In this document: positions 9,174-16,178 of the stretch, piece after piece | Layout of the letters: every line of letters begins with the position of its first letter | Position numbering within the stretch: the first letter of the stretch is position 1 | Assembly (NCBI GenBank): GCA_030065155.1 | Contig: JASJDI010000019.1 | Span: 1 to 44,774 of the forward strand | Reading direction: 5' to 3' | Length of the DNA stretch: 44,774 nucleotides | Source: Xenococcaceae cyanobacterium MO_188.B29 | GTDB taxonomy: Bacteria > Cyanobacteriota > Cyanobacteriia > Cyanobacteriales > Xenococcaceae | Position numbers and translations under genes: made by a program | Notes under the pieces: generated by a model | Told to the model about the DNA's origin: nothing | Database searches by the model: none | The model's input: the letters and a program-made list of their open reading frames with translations, nothing else

Positions 9174-10829
9174 TTACTTAATAACTACAGTAGCAATTAC
9201 CTTAACATCATACTCTTCTTCAAACACATCTTTTTTATAATTCAAACTCCATAATTCTAAGGCGCAATCATCTCCTATATCTGTAGGAAATAAATGAAGA
9301 TGCAGTTCTCTATTATTTTCGTAATAGTAACAGCTAATATTATTGATAGCTCCTTTTTTTCTTCGATCCAGGGCTACTGCTAAGCGTAAAATAGCACTTA
9401 GTTGTCTAACTATTAATTGATGTTGTTTATTGGGCAATGCTTGGTAATTTTCATGTTTTTTCTTGGGTTTACTTTTACGATGGTAGCGAGCTAGATTAGC
9501 AATCAATTCTAATTCTAATTCTGTAAAACCTAACATCTCTGCATTACGAATTAAATAATAAGAGTGTTTATGATGAGCAGAATGACTAATATAAACACCA
9601 CAATTATGTAAAATAGCTGCTGCCCAAAGTAATTCTTGTTCTTTACCACCCCAATCATGAAGATATCCTTTGGTTTGCTTAAATAAACTAAGAGCAAAAT
9701 CGGCTACTTTTTCACTATATTCTAGGTTTACTCGATATTTTTGGGCTATTTTAATTACGTTGCGTTCTCTAACTTCATTTTGATAGCACAGACGACTTTC
9801 AATTAAACCATGAGTCAGCATCCAATCAACGATAATTCCTTCACGCAATGCTCTTTCACAGATAGTAATGCTCTCTAAATTAAGCATATTCATTACTTCT
9901 AGTAAAATAATTGCCCCAGGAACAATAATTTCTGCTCGTTTGTCTGATATTCCCGAAACTTCTAACCGCTCTTTGCAAGTCATCCTTGCTAATTTTTGGA
10001 CAATATCTTCTAAGTCTTGACGACTCATTTGATAACCACCAATAGGGTTAGGTACAGAACCGTGTTTTTCGAGCGCATGAATTGTGGCTAAGGTTTCGAT
10101 CGTACCAGAAGTACCAATTAAGCCAGGCACTTCGTTCAGTTGTAAATTTTGCCAAATCTCAACCACGGAACGTTCAAGCATTCCTCGTACATACGCCCGC
10201 AAATAGTTGAATTCTAGTTCATTAATAGGATCGCTAGTGACAAATTCTCTAGTTAAACGAACAGCACCTACTTTAGTACTACTCAGAAAACGGGATTCTT
10301 GAATGTCTGCTAAAATCAATTCTGTCGAACCGCCACCAATATCAACAATTATCTGTGGTTGCTCCCCAAAATCCATCCCAGACAGTACGCCAAGGTAAAT
10401 ACGCCTTGCCTCTTCTTGCCCAGAAATGAGATTGACAGTAATACTTAATTCTGCTTCAATCTGGTTGAGGAAGTCTTGTCCATTACTTGCTTCTCTAGTG
10501 GCACTGGTAGCTACTGCGATAATTTCCTCTACATTAAGGCTATCTGCTAAATCTTTGCATCTTTTTAAAGCAGATAAAGATCGCTCGATCGCTTCTGGGG
10601 TTAAATCGCCAGTTTTAGAGTCTCTTTCTCCTAATCTAACAGTATCTTTTTCTTTGGCAATAATCGAAAAAGATGGTAGATCTGGTTCGATTTTGACGAT
10701 TACCATATGGATAGAGTTAGTCCCAATATCGATCGCAGCAATAATTGATTGGCGATCGCTATTTCTAATTAGAGAATTATTTGTTTGTGTTTTAGTTTGA
10801 TAAATAGAACTAACCATAAAGATTGCCAA
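9174..10829 (-). CDS. ppx: Exopolyphosphatase / pppGpp phosphohydrolase (Ppx/GppA) with HD-like C-terminal domain
   Basis: 551 residues. The N-terminal actin-like ATPase fold shows the phosphate-1 motif AAIDIGTNSIHMVIV (near residue 31), the phosphate-2 motif VDIGGGSTELILAD (near 163) and the adenosine-type motif GTSGTIETLATIH (near 240). The C-terminal half has an HD-like domain (LLWAAAILHNCGVYISHSAHHKHS near residue 400). Ppx/GppA enzymes release phosphate from polyphosphate chains or convert pppGpp to ppGpp in the cytoplasm. Length and order match cyanobacterial Ppx. The start may be the upstream ATG (10829) or the Met four codons in (MVSSIYQ). It is transcribed divergently from the insertion remnant and separated by 145 bp from the endonuclease V gene upstream. 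Confidence 0.94.
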   Translation of the reverse strand: MAIFMVSSIYQTKTQTNNSLIRNSDRQSIIAAIDIGTNSIHMVIVKIEPDLPSFSIIAKEKDTVRLGERDSKTGDLTPEAIERSLSALKRCKDLADSLNVEEIIAVATSATREASNGQDFLNQIEAELSITVNLISGQEEARRIYLGVLSGMDFGEQPQIIVDIGGGSTELILADIQESRFLSSTKVGAVRLTREFVTSDPINELEFNYLRAYVRGMLERSVVEIWQNLQLNEVPGLIGTSGTIETLATIHALEKHGSVPNPIGGYQMSRQDLEDIVQKLARMTCKERLEVSGISDKRAEIIVPGAIILLEVMNMLNLESITICERALREGIIVDWMLTHGLIESRLCYQNEVRERNVIKIAQKYRVNLEYSEKVADFALSLFKQTKGYLHDWGGKEQELLWAAAILHNCGVYISHSAHHKHSYYLIRNAEMLGFTELELELIANLARYHRKSKPKKKHENYQALPNKQHQLIVRQLSAILRLAVALDRRKKGAINNISCYYYENNRELHLHLFPTDIGDDCALELWSLNYKKDVFEEEYDVKVIATVVIK

Positions 10830-10973
10830 ATTAATAATCTTCTTTCTTGCCTAAATAATCTCATGAATAAGGCTCGATCGCATAGTATCTATAATTCAGG
10901 ACTTTTGGGTTAGTACTTATTACTCATTAATCATTACTTAATTTTTTAGTAACTTATAGGAATATGAGATAAT

Positions 10974-11642
10974 CTATCTTTTCTTGGTAGAAGCTAGTTT
11001 ATCTGCCCAACGAGTAGTTTCAGGTAAACGGTATTTAGTTAAACAACCCATTACATATTTTATTGCTGTAGGTAAACTAATACGATGTCCAATAGATATG
11101 TAGATCGGTTTGACATTAGTACGCGATCGTAAAACTACCCCAATAGTTTCCCCTTCATGGATTAAGGGTTGCCATTGTCCTTTTTCTGGAGATACTTCTT
11201 GATGTTCACCGATAAATCGGGATTTAGCTACACCAATAGTCGGTAAATCAAGCAAAACTCCTAAATGACAAGCCAAACCAAAACGACGGGGATGGGCAAG
11301 CCCCTGTCCATCGCATAAAATAAGATCTGGTGTAAGATGGACTTTTTCTAAAGCTGCTAAAATTGCAGGAATCTCCCTAAAAGAAAGATATCCTGGGATA
11401 TACGGGAAAGTTGTAGGTAGACAAGCAGAAGTTTTTTCTACTAGTTTTAAATCAGGATAAGTTAATATGGCTACGGCTGCTTTGGTAGTAGTATAGTTAT
11501 TCTCAAATCCTACATCTACTCCTGCAACATAATTTACTGCTCCTAAATTATCCTCAGCAATTACTTTTGTTCTTAATTGCGTTTGAATTAATTTAGCCTC
11601 GGCTACATTTGTTACCCAAGGATGAGGAGTATTTATTTTCAT
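10974..11642 (-). CDS. nfi: Endonuclease V (deoxyinosine 3'-endonuclease)
   Basis: 222 residues, normal length. Nfi starts repair of deaminated adenine by cutting the second phosphodiester bond 3' of deoxyinosine. Family motifs are present: YVAGVDVGF (catalytic Asp, near residue 43), the substrate strand PYIPGYLSFREIPAILAALE, LILCDGQGLAHPRRFGLACH (catalytic Asp near residue 110) and PTIGVAKSRFIGEH. 'VKPIYISIGHRISL' near the C-terminus matches the last conserved block. The start ATG at 11642 is unambiguous. No operon partner is visible. Confidence 0.95.
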   Translation of the reverse strand: MKINTPHPWVTNVAEAKLIQTQLRTKVIAEDNLGAVNYVAGVDVGFENNYTTTKAAVAILTYPDLKLVEKTSACLPTTFPYIPGYLSFREIPAILAALEKVHLTPDLILCDGQGLAHPRRFGLACHLGVLLDLPTIGVAKSRFIGEHQEVSPEKGQWQPLIHEGETIGVVLRSRTNVKPIYISIGHRISLPTAIKYVMGCLTKYRLPETTRWADKLASTKKR

Positions 11643-11720
11643 CTACCAATTATAGTCATTTCCAATAAAAACCAGGTGAATAAGTAAGTGGATGCAATTA
11701 ATTATAAAATGAGTGAGGGC

Positions 11721-11752
11721 AGAGGAGCAGAGGAGCGGAGGAGCAGAGGAGG
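11721..11752. repeat. 8-bp tandem repeat, 4 units (AGAGGAGC)
   Basis: AGAGGAGC-AGAGGAGC-GGAGGAGC-AGAGGAGG lies in the spacer upstream of nfi. It belongs to the short tandemly repeated sequences common between cyanobacterial genes. Confidence 0.8.
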
Positions 11753-11914
11753 AATAAAACTTTATCTATCTTATATTTAATTCTGCCTAGCTACTTAACA
11801 AAAGTAAAATTCTTATAGAAGTTTTTAGCGAACATAGTCTGGAAAATTACTAAAATTATCTTTTAGGATGTTTTCTCCCAAGATAATACCTGTAGTCGAT
11901 CACGCAGTGCCAAG

Positions 11915-12121
11915 CTACGCCTGATCGAGATAGGTTTTAATCTGAGATTCAAGTTGGTTAGGGTTTAATCGTTCGTTTTTAGTAATTTGTACTTTTTCAT
12001 TGTGATTCAAGTCAATTTGTTCTGAAGAAACAATTTTGGCGATCGAGTAAGTACCAGATAAAGACATAAGTATTCCCAAACAAAAAGAGGTAATTAGTTT
12101 AAAACGGTTACGCTTTTTCAA
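11915..12121 (-). CDS. Small hypothetical membrane-anchored or secreted protein
   Basis: 68 residues. A basic N-terminus (MKKRNRFK) is followed by a hydrophobic stretch (LITSFCLGILMSLSGTYSIA, residues 9-28), either a signal peptide or a single membrane helix. The rest is polar with 'NERLNPNQLESQIKTYLDQA'. I recognise no family. The charge pattern and hydrophobic core look like a real gene, but length and isolation leave doubt. The last codons fall in an imperfect inverted repeat (CGATCACGC…GCCTGATCG, 11897-11927), which may reflect a repeat that overran the original 3' end. Confidence 0.5.
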   Translation of the reverse strand: MKKRNRFKLITSFCLGILMSLSGTYSIAKIVSSEQIDLNHNEKVQITKNERLNPNQLESQIKTYLDQA

Positions 12122-12237
12122 AACTTATTTCCTGACACCAGTATGCAAAATTTTTGTTAGATTCCCGACTTAACACTAAAATACGATCGATAATTTTCGC
12201 GATCGCGCCTTCTGCCTGGGATTAAAAAGAGCGTAAA

Positions 12238-14043
12238 TTACAATTTCTCTTTTTCAAGCTGCTGCAAAAATTCAACTGCTGCTTTTTGTTCAAATGCTTT
12301 TGCCCAATCAACAGGAGTACAATTATAAACATTATCTCTAGCAGTAAGATCGGCTTGATGTTTTACAAGCAAGCGAATTAAATCGAGATTCCCCATAGCT
12401 GCTGCATCCTGTAAAGCAGTTAATTCAAGTTCTCCAATAGTTTTGGCATTGACATCTGCTCCAGCTTTGATAAGGATTTGCGCTATTTCCACTTTCTCTG
12501 CTTCAATTGCTGCCTGTAGTGGTGTCAAACTAGCAACAAAATCGTCTAATAGATATTTAGTTCTGATGTTAATATCTGCGCCTCTTTCTAGTAGCCATGA
12601 TGTTGCTGTTGTCAAACCACGTCGAATTGTGTAATGAAGTAATAATGGTTTTTGATTAATAATATTAAGCTGTGCATCAAATAAAGCTTGAGCCTGTTCC
12701 CATTGTTCGGCAACAATTAAAGTATCTAGATCGATATTGGCATTATTTGCCATTAATAACTCGATGATTTGCCGATTATCGACTTTGGTAGCCATACAAA
12801 GAGGCGTGACACCCAAACTGGTTAGAGCATTAACATCAGCACCTTTCTCTAGCAAAAGTTCTACTGTTTCGGGCATCATATTTTTAATGGCAAAATGGAG
12901 AGGTTGAAACTCATCCATAGCAAAACCCAATCTGTCTTTAAGAATAGCTGGATTAGCTGTAACTAAAGAGTTAATGATATCCCTTTTCTTTAGTGAGATC
13001 GCACTGAAGATATCTAACTGCGCTCCTTGACTGAGTAGATATTCTCTTACTTCAGGGTGACGATTTTCGAGCGTACCTTCGTCAAAAGGACAATTAACTA
13101 GAAGCGTCCAACCGAAGGGGGTCAGATTAAACCAATTATCTTTAACATTGAGCTTTGCGCCACTTTCTACTAAAAGTTTGACTACCTGCAAATTACCTTC
13201 TTTCGCTGCCCAATGTAGTGGAGTACTTTTACTATAATTACCTTCTTTAGCATTGACATCAGCACCAGCATCTATCAGTAATTTAACAATGTCTAAGTAA
13301 CCTCGATGTGCAGCTAAATGAAGTGATGTAGTTTGAATATGCTTACTTTGGCTATTGACTAAACGAGTATCTTGCTGAATTAGAGTTTGTATGGTTTCTT
13401 TGTCGCCATCAATAGCAGCTTCAACAGTTTGAGTAACTTTATTTGCAAAAGTATCATCTTGAGAAGGACGCTGTTTCTCTAAATAGTTTTCTACCATGTT
13501 CATAAGTTCTGGTTTGAGTCGATTTCTGGCACTGTACAAACGGTTTTTAATTGTCGAGATGGGAATTTCCAGAAAAGTACTAATTTCCTTTTGCGATCGA
13601 TCGCCAAGATAAAATAAAGTGATAACTTCTCTCTCGGTTTCGGGTAATAACTCAATTGCTCGATTAATTTTGGCTTGTAATTCCCCGATCTCGGCAATAC
13701 TCAAGGGACTAGGTTGAGATGAAATTAATTCCTCTGTCTGAGTTAAAGAAACAAAAGAAGGACGTTTCCCTCGAATTGCTCGATCGCAATGTTTAAAGAC
13801 AATTTTTTTGAACCAGCTAGGAAATGCTTTTGGATTACGGAGTCGATCTAGATTAAGATAAGCCTCGATAAAAGCTTCTTGTGCAGCCTCTTCTGCTAAA
13901 GAGAGGTTTCTCAAGATCGAATAAGCATAACCCACTGCTAAATCCTGAAACTGCCTCACAATTTGACTATAAGCCAGACGATCGCCTTGTTGTGCTTTTA
14001 CGATTAGGGTGATTAATTTTTCTTGTCTCAGTTTTTGGGTCAT
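12238..14043 (-). CDS. ECF-type sigma factor fused to a C-terminal ankyrin-repeat domain
   Basis: 601 residues. Residues 1-94 are sigma region 2, with the core-binding/-10 helix AEEAAQEAFIEAYLNLDRL at about 50-68 and the WFKKIV…HCDRAIRGKR segment. Residues about 122-185 are region 4: LPETEREVITLFYLGDRSQK and IPISTIKNRLYSARNRLKPE, a helix-turn-helix for the -35 element. From about residue 200 to the end run roughly ten ankyrin repeats, several canonical (TPLHWAAKEGNLQVVKLLVE; 'IAQILIKAGADVNAK'). Ankyrin repeats bind proteins, so the tail may hold a regulator or act as a built-in anti-sigma module; this is inference. No separate anti-sigma gene lies next to it. The next gene upstream (14208-15215) is on the same strand but separated by a palindrome. 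Confidence 0.9.
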   Translation of the reverse strand: MTQKLRQEKLITLIVKAQQGDRLAYSQIVRQFQDLAVGYAYSILRNLSLAEEAAQEAFIEAYLNLDRLRNPKAFPSWFKKIVFKHCDRAIRGKRPSFVSLTQTEELISSQPSPLSIAEIGELQAKINRAIELLPETEREVITLFYLGDRSQKEISTFLEIPISTIKNRLYSARNRLKPELMNMVENYLEKQRPSQDDTFANKVTQTVEAAIDGDKETIQTLIQQDTRLVNSQSKHIQTTSLHLAAHRGYLDIVKLLIDAGADVNAKEGNYSKSTPLHWAAKEGNLQVVKLLVESGAKLNVKDNWFNLTPFGWTLLVNCPFDEGTLENRHPEVREYLLSQGAQLDIFSAISLKKRDIINSLVTANPAILKDRLGFAMDEFQPLHFAIKNMMPETVELLLEKGADVNALTSLGVTPLCMATKVDNRQIIELLMANNANIDLDTLIVAEQWEQAQALFDAQLNIINQKPLLLHYTIRRGLTTATSWLLERGADINIRTKYLLDDFVASLTPLQAAIEAEKVEIAQILIKAGADVNAKTIGELELTALQDAAAMGNLDLIRLLVKHQADLTARDNVYNCTPVDWAKAFEQKAAVEFLQQLEKEKL

Positions 14044-14129
14044 ATCAAACTCAACTTTCCCTCTGTATTAATAGACCCAAGTTTTGACCAAGAGGTTTGC
14101 TATGTAGGGTTCAATCCGTTTTCAAAAAA

Positions 14130-14181
14130 GTAGGGGCGATTCGCCCTAAAAGACTAGCTCCGCGTCGCGAATCGCCCCTAC
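14130..14181. repeat. Palindromic repeat with 14-bp stem (GTAGGGGCGATTCG)
   Basis: The left arm 14130-14143 is perfectly complementary to the right arm 14168-14181 (CGAATCGCCCCTAC), with a 24-nt loop. It sits between the hydrolase gene and the sigma-ankyrin gene and may act as a bidirectional transcription barrier. A related palindrome lies at 23583-23611. Confidence 0.8.
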
Positions 14182-14207
14182 AAATAACTGATGCTTGATT
14201 GAAGACT

Positions 14208-15215
14208 TTAACGAATTTTTTGACAGGCAAAACCGAAAATCCCCAAAGCGAACAGACTTATCGCAGAAATTGGTTCGGGAACGGGCTTGGTTTGGCTAAT
14301 CACCCTAACATTATCATCTCTAGCATCTCCTGTATTGTAGACATAATCGAAAGCATCTTTATCATTGAAGATACTAGCTCGTAAAAATAATCCACTCCAA
14401 CGAGCAATAGTTTCGTTAGCAATATCTTGATCGAGATTAGGACGAAGGGGATCGCGTACGCTATCTTCATTGGTTATTCCGTAATGATTCGCGCCTTCAA
14501 GGGTAATTAAGGCTTTAGGAGAATCTTGAACTAGATCGTAACTTGTTACAACTTCATCAGGAGTCGTAACGCCATCAACACTTCCACTAATTAAACCAAG
14601 AGGAATAGAATCATTATCGATCGCCAGAAATTCACCAGTATTGAAATCTTGTAGATAAGTACCATAGAAAATTCCTGCTACTATCTCTTCTGAACGAGTA
14701 AATTCTCCATTACATATCCTAGGTAGACAGTAGTTACCAATAGCACTTAAACCCACTGCACCACCTTGAGAGTGTCCAAGCAAAGCTAGGTTGTCAGTAT
14801 CAATAATTCCCTCTAGAGGAGATGTAGAGTTCGAGTTTTCTGCTTCAACATAAGTCAATACATCATCAATCTGAGATACTTCTGCAAACAGTCCCTCTGA
14901 GCCAAATTCTGGAAAGGATTGAAAATGATTAGGGACAATGACCACAAACCCATAACTGGCTACTGTACTAGCAAAATCAGTATAATCAGCTTTATCTACT
15001 AGCGCACCTTGCAGAAGTAAAGCAACAGGAAAGTTGCTGGATTCTACTGTATCTGGATAGTAGATGTCTGCGCGATCGCCATTAGTCGTAATAGTTGTTT
15101 GATAATTATTTACCTGTTCAAATAATGGAGAAGGATCGAAAGTAGAGGCAGTGGAAGGAAAACTAATTCCTAGAATCACTAAAATTGTTGTAACTATGAA
15201 TCTTGATGATTTCAT
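14208..15215 (-). CDS. Secreted alpha/beta hydrolase with PEP-CTERM sorting signal
   Basis: 335 residues. It has an N-terminal signal peptide (FIVTTILVILGISFPSTAS, residues 5-23). The alpha/beta-hydrolase core shows the nucleophile elbow GHSQGG (near residue 148), a 'VALLLQGALVDKADYTDFAS' oxyanion region and a late His (LITLEGANHYGITN). The fold resembles dienelactone-hydrolase/chlorophyllase-like enzymes. The C-terminus has a PEP-CTERM signal: VPEP, a hydrophobic helix (ISAISLFALGIFGFA) and a basic end (CQKIR), used by exosortase for cell-surface sorting. No exosortase gene is in the window. The substrate is unknown; an ester is likely. Start at ATG 15215 gives a good signal peptide. Confidence 0.87.
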   Translation of the reverse strand: MKSSRFIVTTILVILGISFPSTASTFDPSPLFEQVNNYQTTITTNGDRADIYYPDTVESSNFPVALLLQGALVDKADYTDFASTVASYGFVVIVPNHFQSFPEFGSEGLFAEVSQIDDVLTYVEAENSNSTSPLEGIIDTDNLALLGHSQGGAVGLSAIGNYCLPRICNGEFTRSEEIVAGIFYGTYLQDFNTGEFLAIDNDSIPLGLISGSVDGVTTPDEVVTSYDLVQDSPKALITLEGANHYGITNEDSVRDPLRPNLDQDIANETIARWSGLFLRASIFNDKDAFDYVYNTGDARDDNVRVISQTKPVPEPISAISLFALGIFGFACQKIR

Positions 15216-15359
15216 AAGAAGGCGTTACGGAATTAGGGCATGAAAAGTTAATTAATTACCTTAACACTTGTTTGCTCCAAGAAACTAAAAGCTAGTCAAA
15301 CTACTACTTATAAGTTTCATACTTTTAATCCGCAACGCCCATGGGAAAATTTGACCGAA

Positions 15360-15380
15360 CATTGAACATTGAACATTTTG
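15360..15380. repeat. Heptamer tandem repeat (CATTGAA type)
   Basis: The spacer between the hydrolase and ssb contains tandem heptamers CATTGAA/CATT, of the same family as the longer run at 19170-19197. Nothing else was recognised in this 220-bp spacer. Confidence 0.6.
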
Positions 15381-15438
15381 GATTCAAGCCTACTTCCAAA
15401 CAGATGCTAAATGCTAAATGAAATTACCAAACAGATCT

Positions 15439-15972
15439 TTAAAAAGGAATTTCGTCCCAATCTGCATTATCTGGAGTTGCTGTTGTTTCTGGGGTAGAAG
15501 ATTCTTGATAAGTCCTCTCCTGTTGGGACTGGGAAATTGGGGCAGGTTGAGGACTAGGAGATGACCAAGCACTAGGGTTTTCTTTGGGTGTTTGCTTCAT
15601 TTGTACTGGTTCGGGCGCACTCATGGTCATACTAGGCATAGATGTTGCCATAGCATTAGCATAACCACTACTTTGACCAATAGCGTGAATACGAGATGCA
15701 ACTAGCTCTGCTCGTTTTTCTTTATACCCTTCTTGCATCTCAATTGTATTCATAGATAGACGACCTTCAATCACAACTCGATCGCCTTGATTATAGTGAT
15801 TTTTTATATCTGAAGCTAAGTTACCCCATCCCAAAACTTTAATCGTACCTGGGGGATCTTCTTCTCTAAGTCCATCAAAGCGCACAATCATTTCTGCTAC
15901 ATCAAGATTATCTTGAGTGGTACGTAATTGAGGCTCACTGACGATCTCAGCCATCAAAACACAGCTATTCAT
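15439..15972 (-). CDS. ssb: Single-stranded DNA-binding protein (cyanobacterial SSB)
   Basis: 177 residues. The N-terminal OB fold (residues 1-110: MNSCVLMAEIVSEPQLR, then 'IKVLGWGNLASDIKNHY', 'GDRVVIEGRLSMNTIEM') is the variant form typical of cyanobacteria. A Pro/Ser/Gln-rich, low-complexity linker follows (about 115-165), and the protein ends in the acidic tip WDEIPF that recruits repair and replication proteins. SSB coats single-stranded DNA during replication, repair and recombination. All parts are present. The start follows the conserved MNSCVLMA N-terminus. Confidence 0.9.
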   Translation of the reverse strand: MNSCVLMAEIVSEPQLRTTQDNLDVAEMIVRFDGLREEDPPGTIKVLGWGNLASDIKNHYNQGDRVVIEGRLSMNTIEMQEGYKEKRAELVASRIHAIGQSSGYANAMATSMPSMTMSAPEPVQMKQTPKENPSAWSSPSPQPAPISQSQQERTYQESSTPETTATPDNADWDEIPF

Positions 15973-16178
15973 TGTAATTAATACTCCTATAGATTCGTAT
16001 ACTGATCGGTTCGCAATTATCTATTCTATCAAGAACTATTGTACTGTTTTTTAGGGTTGCAGGATGGCTAATAAACCACCCCTAATAGTGATTTAAGATT
16101 GTTTTGAGAGATAATAAATCCCTTCAAGATCTTCCCTTTACACTCCCCACACCTACCTAATTCATCAATTCAAACTTG

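Noticed and set aside
10426-10800. 124-codon plus-strand frame opposite ppx
   Set aside because: It lies antisense to the well-conserved Ppx/GppA ATPase motifs and has no family features.
13500-13697. 65-codon frame inside the sigma-ankyrin gene
   Set aside because: It is an out-of-frame shadow of sigma region 4 coding sequence.
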